From Paenibacillus sp. 1001270B_150601_E10 (GTDB lineage Bacteria; Bacillota; Bacilli; Paenibacillales; Paenibacillaceae): a stretch of DNA of 64,000 nucleotides. Location of the stretch: assembly GCF_015558675.1 (NCBI RefSeq), contig NZ_JADMOL010000001.1, forward strand, positions 258,799-322,798, given 5' to 3'. Position 1 is the first letter of the stretch. Each line of letters opens with the position of its first letter. Position numbers and translations under genes: made by a program. The notes under the pieces were generated by a model, which had not been told where the DNA came from, did not search any database, and saw only the letters and a program-made list of their open reading frames with translations. This document shows positions 1 to 8,234 of this stretch, one piece after another.

Positions 1-676
1 AGATCTGCTTGCGCGTCTCATCGCCAATGATCCGTTGAAAATCACGTACGATCATCGGATAGGGATGCGGGCCTACGACAGAGCCTAGAATATAAAAGGT
101 ATCCTCAACATTCGCAACCCAGTATCGAAGCGTCTCATTACCGGCATCCTTTAATGTACGAGTTCCAGAAGTAACGGGAACGACCTCTGCACCCAGCAAT
201 CTCATTCGAAATACATTTAGCTCTTGGCGTCTCATATCCTCTTCGCCCATGAATACCTTGCACTCCATGCCAAGCAGTGCCGCTACCGTCGCGGAGGCTA
301 CGCCATGCTGGCCTGCTCCCGTCTCTGCAATAATTTTCGTTTTACCCATACGTTTCGCCAGCAGTGCTTGCCCAATCGTATTGTTGATTTTATGCGCACC
401 AGTATGATTGAGATCTTCGCGCTTTAAGTAAATTTTAGCGCCGCCAAGCTGCTTGCTAAGTCGCTCAGCATAATAGAGCGCCGTTGGTCTGCCAGAGTAA
501 TTTTTGAGCAGATCAATCAGTTCCTTTTGAAATTCTGGATCTGCAATATGTGTCTTATAAGCCTCTTCAAGCTCAGTCAATGCATTCATTAGCGTTTCTG
601 GGACATAGCGCCCTCCAAAGCTGCCAAATCGGCCAGCTGTATCAGGATAAGGATAGGTTAGTACGGGATTCGTCAT
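1..676 (-). CDS. trpB: tryptophan synthase beta subunit, partial (C-terminus beyond left edge)
   Basis: TrpB joins indole (from TrpA) to serine with a PLP cofactor in the last step of tryptophan synthesis. The reading frame opens with [18 protein letters not shown] and runs off the left edge, so only about 225 residues are present. The PLP-lysine context HKINN is visible at residues 95-99 (K96), and the phosphate-binding and [10 protein letters not shown] segments follow, so this part looks intact. The start lies inside the end of trpF (stop at 642), a translationally coupled overlap. It is the last visible gene of trpEDCFB; trpA is expected just outside the window. Identity is very secure; completeness cannot be judged. 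Confidence 0.96.
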   Translation of the reverse strand, partial: MTNPVLTYPYPDTAGRFGSFGGRYVPETLMNALTELEEAYKTHIADPEFQKELIDLLKNYSGRPTALYYAERLSKQLGGAKIYLKREDLNHTGAHKINNTIGQALLAKRMGKTKIIAETGAGQHGVASATVAALLGMECKVFMGEEDMRRQELNVFRMRLLGAEVVPVTSGTRTLKDAGNETLRYWVANVEDTFYILGSVVGPHPYPMIVRDFQRIIGDETRKQI

Positions 677-1364
677 GATTTCTCACCCTTTCAATGAATT
701 GTCTTACTTTATCGATATCCTTCACTCCGTTGCTCTCAACGCCGCTTGACACGTCTACTCCCGCAAGCGGATATTGCTTCAGCTCAGCAACATTCGAAGG
801 AGTCAGTCCGCCTGCTGCAAATAGAGGCAAGCGATAGTGATCAACGAGCTCGATTACTATCGGAATAAGCTCCCAGCGGAAGGCCTTGCCGCTGCCACCG
901 CCATATACCGGATCATGGGTATCTAGCAGCAATCCGTCAATATGAGAGCTCACCTTTTCCAAATTCTCGAATTCTTTCATGTGAAGCAAATGCTTGATGC
1001 TGATCTTATCAAATTCTTCGTCGTTAAAATGAGGAATGGGTATCGTAAGCCATATCTCAACCTCGTATTGCTGCTTGATAGCTGGCAGCCATTCGATATC
1101 CGCTGGAAAATGAAATTGAATGGCATCGAGCTTAACTTGATGCAAGACCTGCTCGATGTCCCCTTGGCTCGTATGTCCAAACACGCCCACGAGCTTTGGT
1201 AAAGTCTCCGTTACTTCACGCATACGGCTAATAAACGTATTAACCTCTGCTGGCTTCACCTGCCGCTTGCTTTTGGCGAACACAAAGCCCATATAGTCAG
1301 GATGAAGTTCTGCTACCTGGACAGCCAATTCTGCGCTAGTAATTCCGCATATCTTTGCCTTCAT
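642..1364 (-). CDS. trpF: phosphoribosylanthranilate isomerase
   Basis: TrpF performs the Amadori rearrangement of phosphoribosylanthranilate to CdRP. The 240-residue protein begins KICGITS, with the catalytic cysteine C6 and the probable catalytic acid D148 (LLLDTHDP). It keeps the phosphate-binding [10 protein letters not shown] and VSSGVE loops near the C-terminus. It is somewhat divergent: the usual QLHG segment reads QFHF (residues 83-86), and the loop after it is longer than normal. The last 35 bases overlap trpB, and trpC ends 27 bases upstream. Position in trpEDCFB and the terminal motifs make the call firm; activity is less certain because of the altered segment. Confidence 0.92.
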   Translation of the reverse strand: MKAKICGITSAELAVQVAELHPDYMGFVFAKSKRQVKPAEVNTFISRMREVTETLPKLVGVFGHTSQGDIEQVLHQVKLDAIQFHFPADIEWLPAIKQQYEVEIWLTIPIPHFNDEEFDKISIKHLLHMKEFENLEKVSSHIDGLLLDTHDPVYGGGSGKAFRWELIPIVIELVDHYRLPLFAAGGLTPSNVAELKQYPLAGVDVSSGVESNGVKDIDKVRQFIERVRNHDESRTNLSLS

Positions 1365-1390
1365 TCGATTAGCCTCGCTTTACAAGATCC

Positions 1391-2212
1391 TTATTGAACA
1401 GTTGTGGGCGATGCAGAGGGGCTCTGAAGTCCGCTCATCAAATCCAGCACGCCCTGCTCTACATCTGCTTGTCTCATAAAGTGCTCCCCGATCAGCACCG
1501 CATCAATGCCTTGCTCTGCACAACGAGCCATATGTTCTGGCAAATGAATGCCGCTTTCGCTAACGATGACCACATCTCTCGTAATCTGCTCCTGAAGGCG
1601 ATAGGTTTGCTCGATATCTGTCACGAACGTCTTCAGATTGCGATTATTGATGCCTAACAGCTCTACACCATCTAACTGTTGAACCCGTGCAAGCTCTTCG
1701 TCGTCATGCACTTCTATTAAGGACTCCATTCCTAAAGCAGCGGTTAGCCGTATATACTGCTGAAGCTCTTTATCATTTAAGACCGCGGCAATCAAAAGAA
1801 TCGCATCTGCTCCAATTAATCTAGCTTCAACAATTTGCTCTTCACTGATGATAAATTCCTTCCTTAACAGAGGAAGATCAACAGTCTGTCGGACTTGTTT
1901 GAAAATATCGATCCCGCCCTGAAAATATTGAACATCGGTTAACACCGACAAGGTATCAGCTCCCGCACGTTCATAGGCTTTGGCAATACGAACAGGGTCG
2001 AAATCCTCACGAATGAGGCCTTTGGAGGGAGAAGCCTTCTTCACCTCAGCAATCAGCCCGACTTCTCGGTTACGGTTCATTGTCAACGCGGCCTTAAAGC
2101 TTCGGCAAGGAGGAAGCTTTAGGATTGCCTCCTCCGATGCCTGACGGTTCATCTCGCTTCGAAGCAGCTCTACTTCGACACGCTTCGTCTCAATAATTCG
2201 ATCAAGAAACAT
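1391..2212 (-). CDS. trpC: indole-3-glycerol phosphate synthase
   Basis: TrpC closes the indole ring, converting CdRP to indole-3-glycerol phosphate. From the ATG at 2212 it encodes 273 residues, the usual length. This start is chosen because AGGAGG lies 8 bases upstream and because MFLDRIIETKR is the family N-terminus; a start eight codons earlier is also open. IAEVKKASPSKG (around residues 54-65), the LRKEFI strand, GINNRNL and VSESGI, all characteristic of the TIM-barrel active site, are present. The start overlaps the end of trpD (stop at 2202). No missing residue was noticed. Confidence 0.95.
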   Translation of the reverse strand: MFLDRIIETKRVEVELLRSEMNRQASEEAILKLPPCRSFKAALTMNRNREVGLIAEVKKASPSKGLIREDFDPVRIAKAYERAGADTLSVLTDVQYFQGGIDIFKQVRQTVDLPLLRKEFIISEEQIVEARLIGADAILLIAAVLNDKELQQYIRLTAALGMESLIEVHDDEELARVQQLDGVELLGINNRNLKTFVTDIEQTYRLQEQITRDVVIVSESGIHLPEHMARCAEQGIDAVLIGEHFMRQADVEQGVLDLMSGLQSPSASPTTVQ

Positions 2213-3242
2213 GGCATAATCCTCCTGACGTTTCAATCCATTGCTCGAGTTTACGCTTCGCCTTGCCTGAATCTATCGCGTCAGCTGCGATAAGCACGCC
2301 TTCATGAATGCTGTCAGCTAGGCCAGAAACGTAGATGCATGCTGCAGTATTAGCCAGCACGATATCTCGAAGGGCTCCCCGCTCGCCCTGTAGCACACGA
2401 TGAACAAGTGCGGCATTTACCGTGGCATCTCCGCCAAGCACCTCTGTTAGTGGCTGTGTGCAAAGTCCAATATCTTCCGGAATGATATCGTATGTGATGA
2501 TATCGCCATTGCGAAGCTCGCTTACTCGTGTTGGAGCAGACAAGCTGATCTCATCAAGTCCATCCTCACTGGATACGACCATTGCCCGCTTCAGACCTAG
2601 CTCTCTTAACACGGCTGCTACCGTCTCTGTTCGAGAACGATCATAGATTCCGAGCAGCTGTCTATCGGCACCCGCTGGATTCGTTAAAGGGCCGAGCATG
2701 TTGAAGATTGTCCGGACGCCCAGCTCTTTCCTAGGTCCGGCAGCATGCTTCATGGCAGGATGATACACCTGTGCAAACATAAAGCATATGCCAATTTCCT
2801 CTAAGCACTGTGCAGCCTGCTTGCTTGTTAGATGAATATTCACTCCTAATGCTTCAAGGACATCCGCGCTTCCCGACTTGCTTGATGCTGAACGGTTACC
2901 GTGCTTCGCCACTCTAACGGATACAGAAGACGCGATGATTGCGGATAAGGTGGAAATATTGAACTTATGAATCCCGGATCCGCCAGTACCGCAAGTATCC
3001 AACAACTGCTCTCGATTCGTGTGAACCAGGTTGCATCTGCTTCTCATTGCTTCCGCAAAGCCAGTGATTTCTTCCACCGTTTCTCGGTTTAAACGAAGTG
3101 CGGCAAGGATTGCTCCGATCTGAGCTGCAGTAGCGTGACCATCCATAATATCTTCCATGACTTGACGCGCTTCCGTTCTGGACAAATGCTCCCCTATTAC
3201 GACACGCGACAGCGCTTCTCGAATTCGAATATCTTGACTCAT
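2202..3242 (-). CDS. trpD: anthranilate phosphoribosyltransferase
   Basis: TrpD transfers phosphoribose from PRPP to anthranilate. The 346-residue length is normal and the fold markers KHGNRSASSKSGSADVLE, FMFAQVYHPAMKH and DGLDEIS are present. The PRPP-binding glycine loop reads GTGGSG (residues 85-90), whereas the family normally has GTGGDG; the following residues are also unusual (IHKFNIST). The ATG shares bases with the trpE stop (ATGA at 3239-3242), so translation is coupled to trpE. Family assignment is secure; the altered PRPP loop is a reason to question full activity. Confidence 0.94.
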   Translation of the reverse strand: MSQDIRIREALSRVVIGEHLSRTEARQVMEDIMDGHATAAQIGAILAALRLNRETVEEITGFAEAMRSRCNLVHTNREQLLDTCGTGGSGIHKFNISTLSAIIASSVSVRVAKHGNRSASSKSGSADVLEALGVNIHLTSKQAAQCLEEIGICFMFAQVYHPAMKHAAGPRKELGVRTIFNMLGPLTNPAGADRQLLGIYDRSRTETVAAVLRELGLKRAMVVSSEDGLDEISLSAPTRVSELRNGDIITYDIIPEDIGLCTQPLTEVLGGDATVNAALVHRVLQGERGALRDIVLANTAACIYVSGLADSIHEGVLIAADAIDSGKAKRKLEQWIETSGGLCHVS

Positions 3243-4660
3243 CCCAATGTCCCCCTCTCCATCTCATCCATTGATTCCATCGTGAAATAATCCATATTGA
3301 CATGAGAGAATCGAGGGTATGGGTTTATTCTTGTGCTGATGGAGCGATTCTCTATCATGTTACTTCTGAATACTTGGGCGGCGGTCTCCACCTTCTCAAG
3401 AAGCGCGAGCGCTTGATTTAAGGTTTCCTGGTATACTTCTTCCGGATCGGAATCCTTATGGATGGTTGCACCTGCTTGCACATAAGTCTTACCATGCTTG
3501 AAAATGATGCTTTGGTCCATTCCGCATGCATCACTGCATCCATTAAAGCTTAGATAACCGATTGCACCGCCAAACGTTCCACGAGCCGTATCCTCAAGCT
3601 CGGCAAGAAGATGAATGGCATGAAGCTTTGGTGAGCCAACTAACCTTTCACTAGGGAAACGAGCGAGAAGCTGATTGAAATCATCCTCTTTTCGATCTCC
3701 AATCGATTCATCATCTGCTTTGAAAGTGAGAAAGACCTCGTTCTCTTCACCAGCTTTGCTAAATGATTCCGAAGCGGATCCAATGATCGTTTCCTCGTCC
3801 ATTTTCATGCAGTACATATAAGGAGAAGAATTCGTTGCCCGCAGAACTCGGTATGCGTCAAGCGGAGGCACATAGGTTGGTTGCTCCATACGGTGTGAAA
3901 GGAACAACTCTCTTATCTCCCCCGTTTGCATGTGCTGCTGAGCACATTTCACTTTTTCAATGAAGGCACTCCTAGCGGATCTATCCTCGGTAAGTGTTGT
4001 ATCTGTAATGGAGTGTTCAGCGAGATCCACATCATTCAATCGTTCTTGTGCAAGCGGTGCGGTTGCCCGTCTCTTCAAACGCTTAAGCCTTAAGGCCGCT
4101 TCTTGGTAAAGGATTTGAATCAGATCTTCATCCGCTTCGTCAGGCAAATGGAGGTTGACCACCACTTGCATCTGCTGCATGTGATGATCAAATACAACAA
4201 ACTCACTCACCATCATAAAATGCAGATCATACATGCCAAGATCATCTTTTCTGTGCCTAGGTATCTGCTCCAACTGTTGAATCAAATCGTATCCGATATA
4301 ACCAACAGCTCCTCCGGAAAATGCGGGCAGTTCTGCTAGATATGGACTGCGATACCTTTTCATTAATATCTTCATGGCAGCCATGGGGTCCTCTTGAATC
4401 GCATGCTGCTGTCCATTCTCATGAAGCACGGTTACTCCATTCTTCCCCCGCAGAATGAATAATGGATCTGTACCGATAAAGGAGTATCTCCCTTGTTTTC
4501 TTTGTTCATCGACGCTCTCCAACAAGAACGCATATGGCTGTTTTTGCATCCGCTGATATACTCTGATCGGCGTCTCCGTATCTGCAAGCATCGCTTCAAT
4601 CAGCGGAATGACATTATAAGTCTTTGATAGCTCCATGACTTGGTCTATACTCAGAACCAT
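3239..4660 (-). CDS. trpE: anthranilate synthase component I-like protein with a deleted catalytic core
   Basis: This gene occupies the trpE position. From the ATG at 4660 (GAAGGAG 8 bases upstream) it encodes 473 residues; B. subtilis TrpE is about 515. The N-terminal domain is canonical, with the Trp-feedback LLES motif at residues 46-49, RYSFIG and GGAVGYIGYD. The C-terminal chorismate-binding domain is not: only about 40 residues separate IIGSASE (around 292-298) from RFPSERLVGSPK (around 334-345), where the family has about 115. The AGTRxRG and DLxRNDxGR blocks are absent, CITIR reads CGMDQ, and there is a 40-residue C-terminal extension. The terminal ExxYxET motif remains. The frame is uninterrupted and coupled to trpD. 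It may be a pseudoenzyme or a decaying gene; no trpG is adjacent. Confidence 0.85.
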   Translation of the reverse strand: MVLSIDQVMELSKTYNVIPLIEAMLADTETPIRVYQRMQKQPYAFLLESVDEQRKQGRYSFIGTDPLFILRGKNGVTVLHENGQQHAIQEDPMAAMKILMKRYRSPYLAELPAFSGGAVGYIGYDLIQQLEQIPRHRKDDLGMYDLHFMMVSEFVVFDHHMQQMQVVVNLHLPDEADEDLIQILYQEAALRLKRLKRRATAPLAQERLNDVDLAEHSITDTTLTEDRSARSAFIEKVKCAQQHMQTGEIRELFLSHRMEQPTYVPPLDAYRVLRATNSSPYMYCMKMDEETIIGSASESFSKAGEENEVFLTFKADDESIGDRKEDDFNQLLARFPSERLVGSPKLHAIHLLAELEDTARGTFGGAIGYLSFNGCSDACGMDQSIIFKHGKTYVQAGATIHKDSDPEEVYQETLNQALALLEKVETAAQVFRSNMIENRSISTRINPYPRFSHVNMDYFTMESMDEMERGTLG

Positions 4661-4715
4661 TCTCTTCACTCCTTCAAATCTCGCCAACTCGGTGAGAAAA
4701 ATGAAGCAGAGAGTA

Positions 4716-4745
4716 ATAAAAAAAGCCTCTACCAAAGTAGAGGCT
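4716..4745 (-). terminator. trp operon attenuator (intrinsic terminator)
   Basis: On the minus strand, a perfect 9-bp stem AGCCTCTAC / GTAGAGGCT with a four-base loop is followed by a run of T, about 55 bases before the trpE start. CUCUACU in its left arm is complementary to AGUAGAG inside the TRAP-binding region (about 4888-4894). A competing antiterminator helix can therefore form when TRAP is not bound. Confidence 0.88.
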
Positions 4746-4877
4746 ACATTTCACACGAGAATATGAGTAGATCGCATCACCAAACAGAATATGGATTCAA
4801 ATAAGAGAAAGACATCCTGATGAATGCACTTCTCCTCCCATTCACTCTGCTGTGCTGCGGAGATATATTCCATTGCT

Positions 4878-4926
4878 CTCAACTAAACTCTACTCAACTC
4901 ATCTAAAACTCTGCTCAACTCTGCTA
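4878..4926 (-). promoter_or_regulatory. TRAP (MtrB) binding site in the trpE leader
   Basis: Reading the minus strand there are ten NAG triplets: UAG, GAG, GAG, GAG, UAG, GAG, GAG, GAG, UAG, GAG. All are separated by two bases except one three-base gap (UUU before the second UAG). This is the known recognition pattern of the 11-subunit TRAP ring in Bacillus trp leaders. It starts essentially at the predicted transcription start, and it covers the 5' arm of the antiterminator. mtrB is encoded at 15706-15933. Confidence 0.9.
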
Positions 4927-4931
4927 CTGCC

Positions 4932-4961
4932 ACTATACAACAAGTTCGGATTCAGCGTCAA
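4932..4961 (-). promoter_or_regulatory. trp operon promoter (sigma-A type)
   Basis: The minus strand carries TTGACG (4956-4961), an 18-base spacer and TATAGT (4932-4937). The predicted start near 4925 places the first TRAP triplet at the extreme 5' end of the transcript. The promoter lies just downstream of the aroH terminator, so trp has its own control within the aromatic supraoperon. Confidence 0.75.
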
Positions 4962-4984
4962 TCCACAATCTTCATGCATCCATT

Positions 4985-5025
4985 AAAAAAAGCAGGTAAA
5001 CACCATAATGTAGGAGTCCCTGCTC
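4985..5025 (-). terminator. terminator after aroH
   Basis: On the minus strand, AGCAGG and CCTGCT flank a loop of about 26 bases with some further internal pairing, followed by TTTTTTT. It lies directly after the aroH stop and separates the aro and trp transcripts. Confidence 0.7.
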
Positions 5026-5048
5026 TTTGATTACCCTTAATAAGGGCA

Positions 5049-5432
5049 TTATTTCTGCTTCTTGGCGAGGTCAGGGCGAAGTTTAGCAGCCTCGTTCAAG
5101 TACACATGCTGAATTTCTGCCTGCCCCTTCTCTGTATTCACATGAATCATAAAGCGAACGCAAAACGGCAAGCTACCTGGCACCGGCATTTCCGTGGAGC
5201 ACATTATAGGTACCAGTTCCCAACCAGGCAAGGAGCGAACCGCTACGGCTGGAAATACCGCATTCAGATCCTCTGTAACAGTAATCCAGATGCTTGCGAC
5301 CATCTCAGGATCAAGTTCATTGTCCTCGATAATCTGATGCAATAGCTCTGCCGTCGCATGGAGTATCTCCTCACGGTCATTTTCCGTGACGGTCGTTGCT
5401 CCACGAATTCCTCTTACAAGCATGATCCTCAT
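5049..5432 (-). CDS. aroH: chorismate mutase, AroH type
   Basis: AroH converts chorismate to prephenate for phenylalanine and tyrosine. The 127-residue protein matches the small monofunctional trimeric Bacillus enzyme. Visible features are RGIRGATTV with the active-site arginine near residue 7, the EMPVPG segment, CVRFM with the second arginine, and HVYLNEA with the tyrosine near the C-terminus. The start overlaps the aroB stop by four bases (5429-5432), so the two are coupled. A terminator follows. Confidence 0.95.
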   Translation of the reverse strand: MRIMLVRGIRGATTVTENDREEILHATAELLHQIIEDNELDPEMVASIWITVTEDLNAVFPAVAVRSLPGWELVPIMCSTEMPVPGSLPFCVRFMIHVNTEKGQAEIQHVYLNEAAKLRPDLAKKQK

Positions 5433-6547
5433 TCTCCTCTCTTCAGTAATTCTACGATCTCACGTACGAGTCGAACGGGAACATCGCGGCGAATATCGAC
5501 CTTGCCAATCGCCGTTGGAACGACGAATACCATCTCGCCTTCACTGAATTTCTTGTCATGCATCATTGCAGACATGATGTCATCTGTCTCGTACGATGCC
5601 GGTATCTGTGTAGGCAGTCCAAACGCTTCTATCAAACGGCGAGTATACGGCAAGATCTCTGGATCCTCTCCTAACCGCTCAGCAAGCATAGCCGAACCAA
5701 TCATTCCGATGGATATGGCCTCCCCATGAAGCAGTTCCCCGTAGTGACCAACGGCTTCAAGCGCATGCCCGATCGTGTGGCCAAGGTTCAGGATCGCTCG
5801 AAGATCCTGCTCACGCTCATCCTTTGAGACAACCTGAGCCTTTACGGAGCAGCCGGTATATAACCCGTATTGCAGCACATCTTCTTTAAGGGATAAGAGA
5901 TCAGAGGCATGCTCCAAGCACCAATCCGCAAAAGCACGATCCCATATTAAACCATGCTTCAGCATCTCTGCTAAGCCTGCTCTTACCTCACGAATCGGCA
6001 GCGTTAATAAGGTGCTTGTATCATAGACAACCATCTCAGGCTGATAGAATGCACCAATTATATTTTTGGCAAGAGGATGATTAACGGCAACCTTGCCGCC
6101 TACACTGCTATCGTGAGCAAGAATTGTAGTTGGCACCTGAACAAAGCGCACACCTCTCATATAAGAAGCAGCTACGAATCCAGCCAAGTCCCCTACAACA
6201 CCGCCACCAAGCGCGATAACGGTTGACTTGCGGTCCAAGCCCGCCTGAAGCGCAGTCGTAATGCATGCTTCGAGATTCGCTAAAGACTTGGAACTCTCAC
6301 CGGAAGGAACGATATGCACAGCAACGTTATAGCCTGCTTCGGTGAGCGATTGCTTGGCTGTTTCAAGGTGCAGAGCAGCAACACTCTCATCCGTAATGAT
6401 CAGCATTGGGCTCCTCGTAGACAGATCCTTCAGCTGACATAACTCGCCAAGGCGCAGTACGAGCCCGGAACCGATCCATATCGGGTAGCTGCGTTCTCCA
6501 AGCTCTACTTGTAACTCTGCTGTTTGTAATTGCTTATTGATTTGCAT
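5429..6547 (-). CDS. aroB: 3-dehydroquinate synthase
   Basis: AroB is the NAD- and metal-dependent second enzyme of the shikimate pathway. The ATG at 6547 is chosen because AGGTGA lies close upstream; a GTG three codons earlier is possible. The 372-residue protein shows the NAD-binding GGGVVGDLAGFVAASYMRG, PTTILAHDSSVGGKVAVN, GAFYQP, and the metal-binding histidines in NLGHTIGHALE. It lies immediately after aroC and overlaps aroH. Confidence 0.96.
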   Translation of the reverse strand: MQINKQLQTAELQVELGERSYPIWIGSGLVLRLGELCQLKDLSTRSPMLIITDESVAALHLETAKQSLTEAGYNVAVHIVPSGESSKSLANLEACITTALQAGLDRKSTVIALGGGVVGDLAGFVAASYMRGVRFVQVPTTILAHDSSVGGKVAVNHPLAKNIIGAFYQPEMVVYDTSTLLTLPIREVRAGLAEMLKHGLIWDRAFADWCLEHASDLLSLKEDVLQYGLYTGCSVKAQVVSKDEREQDLRAILNLGHTIGHALEAVGHYGELLHGEAISIGMIGSAMLAERLGEDPEILPYTRRLIEAFGLPTQIPASYETDDIMSAMMHDKKFSEGEMVFVVPTAIGKVDIRRDVPVRLVREIVELLKRGE

Positions 6548-6556
6548 TGCGATCAC

Positions 6557-7726
6557 CTAGTATCGAGAGATTTGCTCAAGGTAGTTGTTAAGGTTCGCTT
6601 GAATTTCTTCCATGGAGTCGCCACCGAACTTTTCAAGCAACGCCTTTGCAACTTCCCAAGCAACCACATGCTCCATAACGACACTTGCTGCTGGAACAGC
6701 ACATGCATCTGAACGTTCAACTTGAGCAGTGAACGGCTCCTTCGTATCGATATCCACACTGCGAAGCGGCTTGTACAGTGTCGGAATCGGCTTCATAACG
6801 CCGCGGACAACAATTGGCATGCCATTCGTTGTTCCGCCTTCGAATCCGCCAAGTCGATTGGATGAGCGGGTGTATCCTGTTCCTTCCTGATACTCAATCT
6901 CATCGTGCACCTGAGAACCGCGAATCTTGCCAGCTTCAAAACCAATCCCAATCTCAACGCCTTTAAAAGCATTGATCGACATGACTGCTTGAGCAATACG
7001 GCCATCGAGTTTGCGGTCATATTGAACATAAGAGCCTAGTCCTACAGGAACGCCCTCAATGATGCATTCTACGATGCCACCGATGGAGTCTCCTTCAGCC
7101 TTGATCTGATCAATATAAGCCTCCATGCGCGCTTCCGTCTCTTTATCTACAACACGAACAGACGAAGCCTCTGTTTGCTCAATCAATTCGTCAATGCCGA
7201 GTTGATGAGGAGGAGCTTCGATCTCTCCAATTCGAATAACTTGTCCAGCAACCTTAATGCCAAAGGCTTGCAGGAATTGTCTTGCGACTGCGCCAACCGC
7301 TACGCGGGCAGCTGTCTCACGAGCACTGGAACGCTCCAGAACATTGCGCAGGTCCTTCTGATTATATTTTAAGCCACCATTAAGATCAGCATGGCCTGGA
7401 CGCGGGCGATGAACACGGCGCTTCTCTTCATCCGTTCCTTCTATCGGCTCCACGTTCATGATTTTCGTCCAATGGGTCCAGTCCTTGTTCTCTACAACGA
7501 GAGCAATAGGCGCTCCTGTCGTGCGGCCATGGCGAACACCACCAACAATCTGTGCTGTATCTTTTTCAATTTGCATGCGACGTCCACGGCCATACCCTTT
7601 CTGACGACGGTGCAATTGGAAATTCAATTCTTCAAAATCAATGGTCAAATTGCTTGGCATGCCTTCAATGATGGCAGTCAATTGAGGACCATGTGTCTCA
7701 CCTGCTGTTAAGTATCGCAAACTCAC
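6557..7726 (-). CDS. aroC: chorismate synthase
   Basis: AroC makes chorismate from EPSP using reduced FMN (called aroF in older B. subtilis usage). The GTG at 7726 is chosen: GGGGGAG lies 5 bases upstream and the protein then starts [14 protein letters not shown], the conserved N-terminus, giving 389 residues, the normal length. Other markers are [11 protein letters not shown], the RPGHAD motif, and [11 protein letters not shown]. It heads aroC-aroB-aroH and has a strong promoter just upstream (7787-7815). Chorismate made here feeds the trp genes and also MqnA, encoded 4 kb away. Confidence 0.96.
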   Translation of the reverse strand: MSLRYLTAGETHGPQLTAIIEGMPSNLTIDFEELNFQLHRRQKGYGRGRRMQIEKDTAQIVGGVRHGRTTGAPIALVVENKDWTHWTKIMNVEPIEGTDEEKRRVHRPRPGHADLNGGLKYNQKDLRNVLERSSARETAARVAVGAVARQFLQAFGIKVAGQVIRIGEIEAPPHQLGIDELIEQTEASSVRVVDKETEARMEAYIDQIKAEGDSIGGIVECIIEGVPVGLGSYVQYDRKLDGRIAQAVMSINAFKGVEIGIGFEAGKIRGSQVHDEIEYQEGTGYTRSSNRLGGFEGGTTNGMPIVVRGVMKPIPTLYKPLRSVDIDTKEPFTAQVERSDACAVPAASVVMEHVVAWEVAKALLEKFGGDSMEEIQANLNNYLEQISRY

Positions 7727-7786
7727 AAGAACTCCCCCTATTACTTTGCCGCTGTAAATGGCTAAAATTCCAAAACTCTTTTGCTC

Positions 7787-7815
7787 ATTATAGTATAGCA
7801 GGATACGTTTGACAA
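7787..7815 (-). promoter_or_regulatory. promoter of aroC-aroB-aroH (sigma-A type)
   Basis: The minus strand has TTGTCA (7810-7815), a 17-base spacer and a perfect TATAAT (7787-7792), about 60 bases before the aroC start and just after a terminator. Confidence 0.8.
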
Positions 7816-7819
7816 GAAA

Positions 7820-7865
7820 GCAAAAACACGCCGCTGCAGCACATAACGCTGCCAATCGACGTGTT
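7820..7865 (-). terminator. terminator after the 62-residue protein gene
   Basis: The minus strand contains AACACGTCG ... CGGCGTGTT with an inner GCAGC/GCTGC stem, followed by five T. It insulates the aroC promoter from the upstream transcript. Confidence 0.75.
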
Positions 7866-7940
7866 AGTTGGTGAATTCCTCATGTTTAAGACGAAAAAGA
7901 AAACTTTAAACGAACTCTTTTTCTCTTCAGATCAAACCTT

Positions 7941-8129
7941 CTATTCCATTTGACGATTGGACAGCAACTGTACGTAAGACCATTCATATTGCTGCCTAAA
8001 GTCTCGATCATGCTTCCACTGCTCTACGCATCGCTCCATCGGGCACAGTTCCAATCCAAGGATCTGTGCGCACTCCTGAAGCGAGAGAAGTCCTCTGCGA
8101 TAGGCGGATATCACCTTAGCTTTGTCCAA
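7941..8129 (-). CDS. small helical protein of unknown function
   Basis: A 62-residue frame starts at TTG with GGAGGG seven bases upstream and ends just before a terminator. The sequence is hydrophilic, with helix-turn-helix-like character (AYRRGLLSLQECAQILGL) and two cysteines. It is not recognised. It lies between cheR and aroC where B. subtilis has no gene. The good ribosome binding site and the bracketing terminator support it as real. Confidence 0.6.
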   Translation of the reverse strand: MDKAKVISAYRRGLLSLQECAQILGLELCPMERCVEQWKHDRDFRQQYEWSYVQLLSNRQME

Positions 8130-8234
8130 GCCGCATCCCTCCGAACATCACTCATCGTTTCCATCGTTAATGTGCATCGTGAACGTACAATAACGAATAT
8201 CCGATAATCCTAGTATTCGTAGAACAGTAGATTT

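Noticed and set aside
4716-4961. A tryptophan T-box for the trp operon
   Set aside because: No T-box core (GGGTGG) is present; the triplet repeat and the mtrB gene point to TRAP instead.
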